Source: Stappia sp. WLB 29
GTDB taxonomy: Bacteria; Pseudomonadota; Alphaproteobacteria; Rhizobiales; Stappiaceae
Direction: 5' to 3'
DNA length: 64,000 nt
Assembly (NCBI RefSeq): GCF_023507705.1
Contig: NZ_JALBGD010000005.1
Coordinates: forward strand, 304,005-368,004
The notes beneath the pieces are model-generated. The model made no database searches. It saw only the letters and a program-made list of their open reading frames with translations, and was not told where the DNA came from. Made by a program: the position numbers and the translations under genes. Below are positions 18,272 through 27,780 of this stretch, piece by piece; within the stretch, counting starts at the first letter, position 1, and the number at the start of each line of letters is the position of its first letter.

Positions 18272-18955
18272 ATGGAGGACACCGGCGTGCCGGACAGCGC
18301 TACGTATCATTTCGTGGTTGCGGATGATCATCCCTTGTTTCGCGGCGCCTTGCGTCAGACGATCGAGCGCCTCTATCCGGGGGCGGGCATCGTCGAGGTG
18401 GGGACGCTCGAGGATGCCGCCGCCGAACTCGAGCGCCACGGCGAGGTCGACCTGCTCTTGCTGGACCTGTCGATGCCCGGCATGCGCGGGTTTTCCGGAT
18501 TGATGTACCTGCGCGCCCAGTACCAGAGCGTGCCTGTGGTGATCGTCTCGGCCAGCGAGGATACCGGGACGATCCGGCGTTGCATGGAACTCGGCGCCTC
18601 GGGCTTCATCCCCAAGTCGCTCGGCATCGAGGTCATTCGCGAGGCGGTGTCGCAGGTGATGGCCGGCGGCAGCTGGACCCCGCCCGACATCGATCTGGGC
18701 GAGGCCGACGGCGAGGCGAGCGCCATGGCGCAGCGCCTGTCCACGCTCACGCCGCAACAGGTGCGAGTGCTGATGATGTTGTCGGAAGGCCTGCTCAACA
18801 AGCAGATCGCCTATGAGCTCAGTGTTTCCGAGGCGACCGTGAAGGCGCATGTCTCGGCGATCCTGCAGAAGCTCGGCGTCGAAAGCCGGACGCAGGCGGT
18901 CATTGCCGCTGCCAAGATCGAGCAGGGCCAGTGGCTGGCCGCGGAGGCCCGCTGA
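18272..18955 (+). CDS. LuxR/NarL-family response regulator, CrbR-like
   Basis: A 227-residue regulator. The receiver domain (about 12-135) has the acidic pocket ADDH, the phosphoacceptor Asp65 in LLLDLSMPG, and the conserved Lys in GFIPKS. A C-terminal LuxR helix-turn-helix follows (LTPQQVRVLMMLSEGLLNKQIA onwards). Next to a carboxylate-type symporter and near a symporter-fused hybrid kinase, it resembles CrbR/ErcR-type regulators that activate acetyl-CoA synthetase and acetate uptake genes. Its kinase is probably the gene at 19733-23263. The target genes are inferred. Confidence 0.82.
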   Translation: MEDTGVPDSATYHFVVADDHPLFRGALRQTIERLYPGAGIVEVGTLEDAAAELERHGEVDLLLLDLSMPGMRGFSGLMYLRAQYQSVPVVIVSASEDTGTIRRCMELGASGFIPKSLGIEVIREAVSQVMAGGSWTPPDIDLGEADGEASAMAQRLSTLTPQQVRVLMMLSEGLLNKQIAYELSVSEATVKAHVSAILQKLGVESRTQAVIAAAKIEQGQWLAAEAR

Positions 18956-18988
18956 CGGGCCGTTCCACGTGCTCTGCGAAAGGAGTTG

Positions 18989-19591
18989 TCAGCGCGCAAG
19001 GCGCGCCTCGGCCGGCGGATAGCCGAGGCCGCCGCGCTGGCCGAGCTGGCCTTGGTGGCAGGTGCCGCAGGACGAGATCACGTCCATCACCATGGGTGAG
19101 CCGTTGGGCGCGACAGCCATGTAGAACCAGTCGTCGGTCTGCGGCGAGCGGCCCGGCTCGACCTTTTCCATGAGGAACAGCGGTCCCGGCTGGGCGCGTC
19201 CCCGCTCGTCGACGGAAAAGGACTCGGCCGCGATCAGCGAGCCGACGGGCATTTGCACCTTGCCCTCGCTGAAACGCAGGTAGTCCTGCGCGCCGACCTG
19301 ATTGACATAGGTAACCAGGTGCCGGCCACCATGGGCTGGCGAGAATGCCGGATAGCGGCTGGCCGGCGCCCACGAGCGGTAATCCTCGACATAATCCGCC
19401 GGGATCCAGCGCTTGTCGCCCTGTCGATAGCCCTCCCGCAGGATGTCCTGCAGGCAGTCGTAGACGGCGCTTGCCTCATCCGCGGCAAGCTCGGTGTTCG
19501 GCCTTGCGGCGATGCAGCCGGAGGCCTGTCCCTCGGGGGCGGCCAGGAGCAGGGCGAGCATCGCGCCGGCCGGCAGCAGCAGTCTTGTCAT
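18989..19591 (-). CDS. Secreted cytochrome P460-like haem protein
   Basis: A 200-residue protein with a signal peptide (MTRLLLPAGAMLALLLAAPEGQA) and a single c-type haem motif CGTCH at residues 175-179 near the C terminus. The body resembles the cytochrome P460 fold (residues 60-165, including YRSWAPASRYPAFSPAHGGRH and GSLIAAESFSVDERG). Cytochrome P460 enzymes oxidise hydroxylamine or handle nitrogen oxides in the periplasm; many alphaproteobacterial relatives are uncharacterised. The start at 19591 is the ATG that begins the signal peptide. It lies between the response regulator and the kinase gene but has its own upstream gap of 141 bp. Confidence 0.72.
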   Translation of the reverse strand: MTRLLLPAGAMLALLLAAPEGQASGCIAARPNTELAADEASAVYDCLQDILREGYRQGDKRWIPADYVEDYRSWAPASRYPAFSPAHGGRHLVTYVNQVGAQDYLRFSEGKVQMPVGSLIAAESFSVDERGRAQPGPLFLMEKVEPGRSPQTDDWFYMAVAPNGSPMVMDVISSCGTCHQGQLGQRGGLGYPPAEARLAR

Positions 19592-19732
19592 GTTCGTCTC
19601 TCTGGCACGTCCGTGCGGCTCGATCCGGTCGCCGGCGCCTTGCGACCACGACGATCCGAACCCCGCAAACGGGGCGGCTTGATGGCGATCCAAGGCTTTA
19701 CACGGATGTCTGAACGCGGGACGTGATGCCGA

Positions 19733-22700
19733 TCACTCGGCGGCGGCCGTCGCTCCTGCACTGCGCACGCGGGAAAGATAGGCCCTGAGCGCCGCCGGCT
19801 TCACCGGCTTGTTAAGGATCTCGATGTCCTTGGCGGAGGCTTCCGCGCGTACGCCCTGGCTGCGGTCGGCGGTGACCAGCAGGGCGGGGATCTCGATGCC
19901 GAAGCGCCAGCGCAGCTGCACCACGGCCTCTACGCCCGTTCCCTCGTCGAGATGGTAGTCGGCGATCAGCACATCGGGCCGTTCGCCCGCCTCGAACGTT
20001 TTGCGGGCCGCCTCGCGCGGATCCAGCGCTGTCGTTACTCGGCAGCCCCAGCCCGTCAGCAGCACACGCATGCCGTCGAGGATCTGGGGCTCGTTGTCGA
20101 TGGCCAGCACATGCAGGCCCTTGAGCGGGGCATCGTGCGGCGCCGGCGGCGGAGGCGTGGCAAGGGCAGGGACGGAGGCGGCCATCGGCAGCTCGATGCA
20201 AAAGCGCGAGCCGAGCCCGGTACGCGACTCCAGCGTCACCGGATGGTCGAGTACCCGCGCGATGCGCTCGACGATCGACAGGCCGAGCCCAAGGCCGCGC
20301 GCCTCGCGGGCGCCGTCGTCCAGCCGGTGAAACTCCATGAAGATCAGCTTCTGCTTGGACTGAGGAATGCCGATACCGGTGTCGAACACCTCCATCAGCA
20401 CCTTGCCGCGGCGGCGCCTGACGCCGACCAGCACCCGGCCGCTGCGCGTGTACTTGATCGCGTTGGAGATGAGGTTCTGCAGCAGCCGGCGGAGCAGCCG
20501 GCGGTCCGAGCGCACGCTGAGGCTCGTCGGCAGAATGGCGAGGCGCAGGTTCTTTTCCTCGGCCACCGGCTCGAATTCGGTTCGCAGCGGATTGAGGATC
20601 TCCTCCAGCCGGAAGACGGTGATCTCGGGCTTTAGCGCGCCGGTATCCAGGCGGGAAATGTCCAGCACCGCACCGATGATTTCCTCCACCGATTCCAGCG
20701 AGGCGCCGACATTCTGCACCAGGTGCTTGAGCTCTCCTTCGGTGAAGCGCTCGGTCAGGCTGGAGGCGTAGAGTCGCGCGGCGTTGAGCGGCTGCAGGAT
20801 GTCGTGGCCGGCGGCGGCAAGGAAGCGGGTCTTGCCGATATTGGCCTCCTCCGCCAGCGCCTTGGCATCGGTCAGCTCCTCGTTGACGCGGGTCAGTTCG
20901 AGCGTGCGCTCGCGCACCCGCCGCTCCAGCGTCTCGTTGGCCCGCGCCAGTGCCTCCTCGCCGAGCACCCGCTCGGTGATGTCTGTATAGGTCGTGACGA
21001 TGCCGCCGTCCGGCATCGGGCTGGTGCGCACCTCCAGAACGAGGCCGCTGCCGCTCATGTGTTCCTGGAAGGTCTCGTGGCGCACCACCAGCTTGTCCAG
21101 CCGGTCGCCGACGATCACTTCCACCGGGTCGGCGCCCAGTTCCCCGCGCTTGGCGTTGAAGCGGATGATGGCATCGAGCGGCGTGCCGACCTGGCCGTAT
21201 TCCGCAGGCAGGCCGAGCAGCTCACGGAACTGCCGGTTCCAGCAGATCAGTCTGAGGTCGCGGTCGAAGACGGAGATGCCCTGGCGCACCTGGTCTAGCG
21301 CGGTCTGCAGCAGGTCGCGATTGTACTGGATAGCGACCGTGGCGTCGTCGAGCAGCTTCAGGGCGCCCTTGCCGCTGGGATCGCGGCGCTTGACCAGCAG
21401 CGACAGCACCAGCCGCGAGGAGGCGGCGCCGATGGCGCTGGCCAGCAGCTGCTCGGAAAAGCGCAGGATCTGCGCATCCGCCGTGGCGCTGGGGTCGAAG
21501 TCGCGGCCGCGCTCGCGGGCGAAGCTCTGGAACGAGCGCTCGGTGCGCTCCTCGCCGAGATAACGGGCGATGGTCGACTTGAGGTCGCCGGCGGTCACCG
21601 AGGTGCGCCACAGGCGCAGCCCCGGCGTCGGCGACAGTTCGGACGGCACGAAGATGTTGGCCTGCAGCCGCTCCACAGGCTCCGGCGTGCGCGACAGCGA
21701 GAACATGATGTAAGCGCTGATATTGGTCGCAAGGCTCCAGAAGACGCCATGGGTGAGCGGATCGAAGGCAAGCGAGAACAGCGCCTGCGGCCGCAGGAGC
21801 CAGATGCCGAAGGGGCCGTTCTCGATCAAAGTCACCGGGATCAGGCCGGATTGCGCGAAGGTCGGCAGCAGCAGGGTGTAGACCCAGATGGCGAAGCCCA
21901 CCAGCATGCCGGCAATGGCCCCGCGCGCCGTACCCCGCCGCCAGACGAGGCCGCCGAAGAAGGCGGGGGCGAACTGTGCGATGGCGGCGAAGGACAACAG
22001 GCCGATGGAGGTCAGCGCCGCCGTGTCGCCGGCTGCCCGGTAATAGGCATAGGCGAGCAGCAGCGTGACGAAGATCGCCGCGCGCCGCGTCAGCAGCAGG
22101 ATCCGGCTCATGTCCTCGCCATGGGAGGCGATGATCGCGTCCTCGCTGGAGCGACGCAGCACCAGCGGCATCACCAGATCGTTGGAGATCATGATGGCAA
22201 GGGCAACGCTGGCGACGATCACCATGGCGGTGGCCGCCGACAGGCCGCCGATGAATGCGAACAGGGCGAGCCACGGGTGATTGGCGGCCAACGGCAGGGC
22301 GAGCACGTAGGAATCCGGGTTGGTTGCTGGGTCCAGCATGATCATGCCGGCCGCCGCGATCGGTACGACGAAAAGGTTGATCGCAACCAGATAGAGCGGG
22401 AACAGCCAGGTCGCCCGCCGCAGCTCGGCGCCTGAGTTGTTTTCCGTCACCGTGACGTGGAACTGGCGCGGCAGCAGGATGACGGCGATGGCCGAAAGCA
22501 GCGTCATCACCACCCAGTTGCCGCCCGACAGTTCGCCCGACATCGCCCCCACAACCTTGGGGTCTGCGGCCATGGCGGCGAAGAGGTCGCCGGGTCCGTC
22601 ATACAGCGAATAGGTGACCCAGATGCCGACGGCGAGGAAGGCGACGAGCTTGACCACCGCCTCGGCGGCGATGGCCAGCATCAGCCCCTCCTGGTGCTCC

Positions 22701-23263
22701 GTCGCATCGATGTGGCGGGTGCCGAAGGCCCAAGCGAAGATCACCATGCCAATCGCGATCATCAAGGTGATGTCGTCGAAGAAGGGCAGGCCGGTCTCGC
22801 CGGTCTTCAGGTTGAGATGCGAGATCAGCGTCGTGACGGATAGCGACACCGCCTTCAGTTGCAGCGCGATATAGGGGACGATGCCGACGACGGCGATGAT
22901 CGCGACGACGGCGGCCACCGGCTGGCTCTTGCCGTAGCGCGCGCCGATGAAGTCGGCGACCGAGGTGATGCGCTCGCTCTTGGCCAGGCGAATGATCCGC
23001 CGCAGCAGGGGATAGCCGAGGGCGAAGACCAGGATCGGCCCGATATAGATGGTCAGGAACTCCAGCCCGCTGCGGGTTGCCGTACCCACGGAGCCGAAGA
23101 AGGTCCAGGACGTGCAGTAGACCGAAATCGACAATGCATAGATCAGCGGCCGGCCGTTGCCGGACGTGGTGAAGCGCGCCTTGCGGTCGCCATAGCTGGC
23201 AACGGCGAACAGCAGAAGCACGTAGCCGAGCGCCGCGACGACGACGACCCACCCTTCGACCAT
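19733..23263 (-). CDS. Symporter-fused hybrid sensor histidine kinase, CrbS/CbrA-like
   Basis: A 1176-residue protein. Residues 1 to about 525 form a 13-helix sodium:solute symporter domain. A PAS-like domain follows (about 655-780). The HisKA box GHDILQPLNAARLY has His near residue 820. A HATPase domain ends with GLGLGLSIVERIARVL. A C-terminal receiver domain has its Asp near residue 1097 (ADYHLDEGTG). CbrA and CrbS kinases of this build sense carboxylates or amino acids. The ATG at 23263 is chosen because GGAGGAAC lies upstream; the frame continues further up without family similarity. A LuxR-type regulator and a carboxylate-type symporter nearby suggest one sensing-and-uptake unit. Confidence 0.88.
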   Translation of the reverse strand: MVEGWVVVVAALGYVLLLFAVASYGDRKARFTTSGNGRPLIYALSISVYCTSWTFFGSVGTATRSGLEFLTIYIGPILVFALGYPLLRRIIRLAKSERITSVADFIGARYGKSQPVAAVVAIIAVVGIVPYIALQLKAVSLSVTTLISHLNLKTGETGLPFFDDITLMIAIGMVIFAWAFGTRHIDATEHQEGLMLAIAAEAVVKLVAFLAVGIWVTYSLYDGPGDLFAAMAADPKVVGAMSGELSGGNWVVMTLLSAIAVILLPRQFHVTVTENNSGAELRRATWLFPLYLVAINLFVVPIAAAGMIMLDPATNPDSYVLALPLAANHPWLALFAFIGGLSAATAMVIVASVALAIMISNDLVMPLVLRRSSEDAIIASHGEDMSRILLLTRRAAIFVTLLLAYAYYRAAGDTAALTSIGLLSFAAIAQFAPAFFGGLVWRRGTARGAIAGMLVGFAIWVYTLLLPTFAQSGLIPVTLIENGPFGIWLLRPQALFSLAFDPLTHGVFWSLATNISAYIMFSLSRTPEPVERLQANIFVPSELSPTPGLRLWRTSVTAGDLKSTIARYLGEERTERSFQSFARERGRDFDPSATADAQILRFSEQLLASAIGAASSRLVLSLLVKRRDPSGKGALKLLDDATVAIQYNRDLLQTALDQVRQGISVFDRDLRLICWNRQFRELLGLPAEYGQVGTPLDAIIRFNAKRGELGADPVEVIVGDRLDKLVVRHETFQEHMSGSGLVLEVRTSPMPDGGIVTTYTDITERVLGEEALARANETLERRVRERTLELTRVNEELTDAKALAEEANIGKTRFLAAAGHDILQPLNAARLYASSLTERFTEGELKHLVQNVGASLESVEEIIGAVLDISRLDTGALKPEITVFRLEEILNPLRTEFEPVAEEKNLRLAILPTSLSVRSDRRLLRRLLQNLISNAIKYTRSGRVLVGVRRRRGKVLMEVFDTGIGIPQSKQKLIFMEFHRLDDGAREARGLGLGLSIVERIARVLDHPVTLESRTGLGSRFCIELPMAASVPALATPPPPAPHDAPLKGLHVLAIDNEPQILDGMRVLLTGWGCRVTTALDPREAARKTFEAGERPDVLIADYHLDEGTGVEAVVQLRWRFGIEIPALLVTADRSQGVRAEASAKDIEILNKPVKPAALRAYLSRVRSAGATAAAE

Positions 23264-23471
23264 GCGTTGCGTTCCTCCCCAAGCTTGTTCCCGGATCGGA
23301 CCATGTTTGCCGGCGTCTGTCCATTCGACGCTTGGCGGTAAAGCTCCGGTGCGAAAGCGAAAACAGGGAGATTCCCGGATGGATAAGCCCGTGCTAAACC
23401 GGAAGCTGCAACCGGACATGGCCGGCCGCCGCTTTTTGGGCGGATGCCGGCAGCCATAGGAGGGAGCCAGC

Positions 23472-23900
23472 ATGCTGAAGGAATTCAAGGAGTTTGCCGT
23501 CAAGGGCAACATGATCGACATGGCGGTCGGCATCGTCATCGGCGCGGCCTTCGGCGCCATCGTCTCCTCGCTCGTCGACGACGTGATCATGCCTCCCATC
23601 GGCCTGCTGATCGGCGGTGTCGATTTTTCTCAGCTCTTTCTGGTCCTGAGTGAAGGCACGGCGCCCGGACCCTATCTCACCGTCGAGGCGGCGACGGCCG
23701 CCGGCGCAGTGACCTGGAACATCGGCCTGTTCATCAACGCGGTGATCAAATTCCTGATCATTGCCTTCGCGCTGTTCATGGTGGTCAAGGTGGTCAACCG
23801 CCTGCGCAAGGAAGAGCCGGCCGCCCCTCCCGCGCCGCCTGCTCCCAGCCGCGAGGAAGTGCTGCTGACCGAGATCCGCGATCTTCTGAAGACGCGCTGA
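23472..23900 (+). CDS. mscL: Large-conductance mechanosensitive channel
   Basis: A 142-residue channel subunit close to the usual length (about 136-150). The N-terminal amphipathic helix and TM1 read [20 protein letters not shown] and [22 protein letters not shown]2 is [21 protein letters not shown] charged C-terminal bundle helix follows ([15 protein letters not shown]). MscL opens under membrane tension to release osmolytes. AGGAGGGAGC lies before the ATG. It is divergent from the hybrid kinase, with a 208-bp gap. Confidence 0.95.
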   Translation: MLKEFKEFAVKGNMIDMAVGIVIGAAFGAIVSSLVDDVIMPPIGLLIGGVDFSQLFLVLSEGTAPGPYLTVEAATAAGAVTWNIGLFINAVIKFLIIAFALFMVVKVVNRLRKEEPAAPPAPPAPSREEVLLTEIRDLLKTR

Positions 23901-24009
23901 GGCGCGGCTCGCCCGCATCGACGACAGGCAGGACACATCCGAGAAGAGTTTCACCCGGGCGGGTCCTGCCACTCCCCCTCCCTTTCTCAATCAAAGACAG
24001 CTTGTTCCC

Positions 24010-25179
24010 ATGGTCGATATGATGTCCGCGCTGCGGCCGGAGGCGCGTCAGGCGCCCGAGAGCGGTATTGTCGAGGTCGTGAACTTCGCGCGCGAGCGCG
24101 ACGACCTGATTCCCCTGTGGGTCGGGGAGGGCGACCTGCCGACGCCGGACTTCATCCGTGCAGCCGCCGAGGCATCGCTGGAAAAGGGCGAGACCTTCTA
24201 CACTTATCAGCGCGGCATTCCGGCGCTGCGCGAGGCGCTGGCGCGCTATCACCTCAAGCATTTCGGCCGCGACTGGGGCGCGGAGCGCTATTTCGTCACC
24301 GGCTCGGGCATGCAGGCGATCCAGCTTGCTGTCCAGGCGATTGCCGGTGCGGGAGACGAGGTGATCTATCCTTCGCCGGCCTGGCCGAACTTCCCGGCCG
24401 CCATCGGCATCATGGGCGCCAGGGCGATCCCCGTGCCGCTCGATTTCTCGCCCAACGGCTGGACGCTGGATCTCGATCGCCTATTCGCCGCCGTGACCCC
24501 GCGCACCCGCGCAATCTATCTGAATTCGCCGTCGAACCCGACCGGCTGGATGGCCGACAAGGAGACGCTGGCCGCGATCCTGGATGAAGCCCGCCGCCGG
24601 GGCCTGTGGATCGTCGCCGACGAGGTCTACAGCCGCTTCGTCGAAGGGGATGCCACCCGCGCGCCCTCCTTCATGGACGTGGCCGAGCCGGACGACCTGA
24701 TCCTGTACGTCAACACCTTCTCCAAGAACTGGGCGATGACCGGTTGGCGCATCGGCTGGCTCTCCGCCCCGCCGGCTCTCGGCCAGGTGGTGGAGAACCT
24801 GATCCAGTATTCGACCTCGGGCGTCGCCCAGTTCATGCAGCGCGCCGCCGTGGCCGCACTCGACGAGGGCGAAGAGTTCATGGCGCTGCAGCGCAGACGT
24901 GCGACCGCCGGGCGCGCCATCGTCGAGGGGCGCTTGGCGGCCACCGGGCGGCTCCGCTACGCGCCGCCGCAAGGGGCCTTTTACCTGTTCTTCGGCGTAG
25001 AGGGCTTTTCCGATAGCCGGGAACTGGCCAAGCGGATCGTCGCCGAGACGGGCGTCGGCCTTGCGCCCGGCAGTGCCTTCGGCGAGGCGGGAGAGGGGTT
25101 CCTGCGCCTGTGTTTCGCCCGTTCGGCAGACCATCTGGAGGCGGGGGCGGAGCGCCTCGCCGACTGGATGGCGCGTTGA
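24010..25179 (+). CDS. Class I/II pyridoxal-phosphate aminotransferase
   Basis: A 389-residue fold-type I aminotransferase. The PLP lysine is Lys239 in NTFSKNWAMTGWRIGW. The NSPSNPTG motif (about 177-184) and ADEVYSRF provide the substrate and PLP contacts, and the C-terminal FLRLCFARS holds the carboxylate-binding Arg. It is related to aspartate/aromatic aminotransferases, but the amino-acid specificity cannot be read from sequence. It stands alone between mscL and the fixL gene. Start as shown; an internal ATG at 24022 is possible. Confidence 0.85.
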   Translation: MVDMMSALRPEARQAPESGIVEVVNFARERDDLIPLWVGEGDLPTPDFIRAAAEASLEKGETFYTYQRGIPALREALARYHLKHFGRDWGAERYFVTGSGMQAIQLAVQAIAGAGDEVIYPSPAWPNFPAAIGIMGARAIPVPLDFSPNGWTLDLDRLFAAVTPRTRAIYLNSPSNPTGWMADKETLAAILDEARRRGLWIVADEVYSRFVEGDATRAPSFMDVAEPDDLILYVNTFSKNWAMTGWRIGWLSAPPALGQVVENLIQYSTSGVAQFMQRAAVAALDEGEEFMALQRRRATAGRAIVEGRLAATGRLRYAPPQGAFYLFFGVEGFSDSRELAKRIVAETGVGLAPGSAFGEAGEGFLRLCFARSADHLEAGAERLADWMAR

Positions 25180-25288
25180 CGAAGCACGCGACTCTGCGTT
25201 ACGGATTTTTGCTTAGTAGATTGGAAGCGATAATTTTTCGATCGTTTCTCGGCGTCCGGGGCGGACCTCGCATCGTATCGGGCTTAGA

Positions 25289-26473
25289 ATGCGCGAAAAG
25301 CAAACTCGCAGCGTTTCAGCGTTGCCCAGCGTGTCGGAAGCGCGCCTCGAGAGCGTGCTCGGCACTGCGGTCGACGGGATCGTCGTGATGGACGACAAGG
25401 CGCGCATCCTGCTTTTCAACAAGGCCTGCGAGACCCTGTTCGGCTACACGACCGAGGAGGTCCGGGGGCGGAACGTCAAGGTGCTGATGCCGGCCGAGTA
25501 TGCCCACGCGCATGACGGCTATCTGAACAACTATCTGGAAACCGGCGAGAAGCGCATCATCGGCATCGGCCGCGAGGTGCGCGGCATGCATCGCGACGGC
25601 ACCGAATTCCCGATCGAGCTGTCGGTCGGCGAGGCGGCGACGCCGGAGGGGCGCCAGTTCATCGGCATCATCCGCGACCTGCGCCAGCGCAAAGCGGTCG
25701 AGAGGCGTCTGGCGGAGGCGCAGGCGCAGCTCGTCAGCGTCACCCGCATCAGCGCGCTGGACGAAATGGGCGCGGCCATTGCGCACGAGCTGAACCAGCC
25801 ACTGACGGCCATTATGCTTTATCTGCAGGCGGCCAAGCGCAAGGTCGGTGACGACCATCGCGACGAGAAGCTGGTCGAGATCGTCGACAAGGGCGTGCGC
25901 GAGGCCGAGCGTGCCAGCCAGATCATCCAGCGGATGCGGCGTTTCGTGGAAAAGCGCGACCCCGAGCGTCGTTCGGTCAATGTTGCGCGTCTTGTCGGCG
26001 AGTGTCTCGACCTCGTGACGATGGGCACGGACTGCCGCGATATCGAAATCGCCAACGACGTCCTCGACGGTTTGCCGGACATTGCCGTCGATCCTGTGCA
26101 GATCCAGCAGATCCTGATCAATCTGATCCGCAATGCGCTCGACGCGGTGCGTCAGGCTCCGGTAAAGCGTGTCGGACTGTCGGCTGCGGTGAGCGGCGGC
26201 GATATGCTGATCCGTGTCAGCGATTCAGGTGGCGGAGTGCCGCCGGAAGTCGTACCGACGTTGTTCAGAGCATTTTCCGGCGCGAAGAAGGGCGGTCTTG
26301 GCCTCGGCCTGACGATCTCCCGTTCTATCGCACAGAATCATGGCGGCGATCTCGCCGTCGAACCCAACGGTGGGGAAGGGGGAGCTGCCTTCGTGCTGCG
26401 CCTGCCGGTCGACACGCCCGAGCGTGGCGATCAGGTGGCTGCGCCCCCTGGCAGAAAAGGACCGACGGCATGA
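25289..26473 (+). CDS. fixL: Oxygen-sensing histidine kinase FixL
   Basis: A 394-residue soluble kinase with no membrane segment. The PAS domain (about 18-135) carries the FixL haem signature: proximal His75 in AHAHDGYL and, exactly 20 residues later, Arg95 in IIGIGR, matching His200 and Arg220 of the Bradyrhizobium protein. The HisKA box AIAHELNQPLTAI has His166 and the ATPase domain ends with GGLGLGLTISRSI. FixL binds oxygen through haem and is inactive as a kinase when oxygenated. The gene overlaps fixJ by four bases (ATGA). Confidence 0.93.
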   Translation: MREKQTRSVSALPSVSEARLESVLGTAVDGIVVMDDKARILLFNKACETLFGYTTEEVRGRNVKVLMPAEYAHAHDGYLNNYLETGEKRIIGIGREVRGMHRDGTEFPIELSVGEAATPEGRQFIGIIRDLRQRKAVERRLAEAQAQLVSVTRISALDEMGAAIAHELNQPLTAIMLYLQAAKRKVGDDHRDEKLVEIVDKGVREAERASQIIQRMRRFVEKRDPERRSVNVARLVGECLDLVTMGTDCRDIEIANDVLDGLPDIAVDPVQIQQILINLIRNALDAVRQAPVKRVGLSAAVSGGDMLIRVSDSGGGVPPEVVPTLFRAFSGAKKGGLGLGLTISRSIAQNHGGDLAVEPNGGEGGAAFVLRLPVDTPERGDQVAAPPGRKGPTA

Positions 26474-27087
26474 GCGCGACTGCGCATATGATCCACATCG
26501 TCGATGACGATCCGGCAATTCGTGATGCCCTGACCGTTGTTTTCGAACTGGAAGGCTACGATGTCGCCTCGTTCGAGACCGGAGAAGCGTTTCTGGAGCG
26601 GGCCGCGCGCCCGGACAACACGCCGGGTTGCGTCATTCTCGATGTGCACATGCCGGGCCAGTCCGGTATCGAGATTCTGCGCCGTCTGCATGCGGATCGG
26701 TTCGCCGCCCCGGTCTTCGTCATTTCGGGTCAGGGCGATATTCCGATGGCCGTGGAGGCGATCAAGCAGGGCGCCCACGACTTCATCGAAAAACCCTTCG
26801 ATGCCGAGACGGTGGTCACGCGGGTGCGCGAGGCCATCGAGGCGACCGAGCGCAAGCAGGTCGAGAGCACCACGCCTCCGGTCCGCAGTTTTCCGGGCAG
26901 CGAGACGCTGACCCCGCGCGAGCGGGAAGTGCTCGAGGAGATCACTGCCGGTGCCTCCAACAAGGAGGCCGGACGAACCCTTGGCATCAGCCCGCGGACC
27001 ATCGAGGTGCATCGCGCCCGCATCATGGAAAAGCTCGGCGCGCGCAACGCCGCCGACCTGGTGCGCATCGTCCTGTCGCACGAATGA
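26470..27087 (+). CDS. fixJ: Response regulator FixJ
   Basis: A 205-residue regulator. The receiver domain has the acidic pair in VDDDPAIRD, phosphoacceptor Asp58 in CVILDVHMPG and Lys in FIEKPFD. The LuxR-type HTH (LTPREREVLEEITAGASNKE onwards, to RTIEVHRARIMEKLG) is typical of FixJ. It is translationally coupled to fixL. FixJ normally activates fixK genes under low oxygen; a FixK-like gene lies 0.7 kb downstream. Confidence 0.93.
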   Translation: MSATAHMIHIVDDDPAIRDALTVVFELEGYDVASFETGEAFLERAARPDNTPGCVILDVHMPGQSGIEILRRLHADRFAAPVFVISGQGDIPMAVEAIKQGAHDFIEKPFDAETVVTRVREAIEATERKQVESTTPPVRSFPGSETLTPREREVLEEITAGASNKEAGRTLGISPRTIEVHRARIMEKLGARNAADLVRIVLSHE

Positions 27088-27218
27088 CTGCAAGCTCCGG
27101 CGGACGGCGCTTCCGTATTCCGCCGGAGTTTCGCCCCCGCCTCGAGGGTCTATAGTCGCCGGTCTGCGACCCGATCAGGGTCGTGTTCAAAGGCTGCCAG
27201 GGCGGCGGGAATGAGACG

Positions 27219-27557
27219 GTGACTATCCATATCGTCGAGGACGATCCGGGAGTGGGCGATTCGTTGGCGTTGCTGCTCGGGGAAATCGGGCATCAGGTCG
27301 AGGTGTATCCCGACGCCGAGAGCTTCTTCGAGCATGTGCCTCCGGGCCCTCAGGATACTGTGATTGTTGACCTCGGCCTGCCGGGGGTGAGCGGGGTGCA
27401 GCTGATCCGCTGGGTCGCCCGTCTCTCGACGCCGCCGCGTGTCATCGCCATCACGGGCCAATCGCGCCGAGCCATAACAGAGCTTTTCGGTGACGATTTG
27501 CCACCTGTACTTTTGCGTAAGCCGCTTACCGAAGAAGCTCTCATCGCGCTTCTGTAA
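27219..27557 (+). CDS. Single-domain receiver protein in the fix cluster
   Basis: A 112-residue receiver domain without an output domain. It keeps the acidic pocket VEDDPG, the phosphoacceptor Asp51 in VIVDLGLPG, the Thr of AITGQS and the Lys of LLRKPL. Chosen start is a GTG with GGCGGGAATG upstream; another GTG 12 codons earlier is possible. Stand-alone receivers near FixLJ (for example FixT-like or CheY-like proteins) can modulate the kinase, but FixT differs in sequence, so the partner is unknown. It is co-oriented with fixLJ and lies 131 bp after fixJ. Confidence 0.8.
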   Translation: MTIHIVEDDPGVGDSLALLLGEIGHQVEVYPDAESFFEHVPPGPQDTVIVDLGLPGVSGVQLIRWVARLSTPPRVIAITGQSRRAITELFGDDLPPVLLRKPLTEEALIALL

Positions 27558-27780
27558 AGTTCACGGGCGGCTTTTTTTGCCCGTTCGGATGCGTTGTTTT
27601 GCCACGCTAGGTAATAGGTCGTACGAAGACCACCGAATTTCGCCTCTCCGGCTTCGCTTCTAGACTTTCCCACGTTGACGGAGAGTCGTGTCGGACGGGA
27701 CGCGGCTCCGGCTCGCCGGGCTTTCGAACCCGCGTGCCGAATTGCATCCGCCAATGCCGAGCTGGCAGGAGGAGGGGGCG

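Noticed and set aside
27563..27584. ACGGGC/GCCCGT hairpin with a run of T after the receiver gene
   Set aside because: The T run is inside the loop and not after the stem, so it does not have the shape of a terminator.
27600..27640. TAGGTAATAGG-like sequence upstream of the FixK gene as a FixJ site
   Set aside because: It only loosely resembles known FixJ sites and I cannot align it with confidence.
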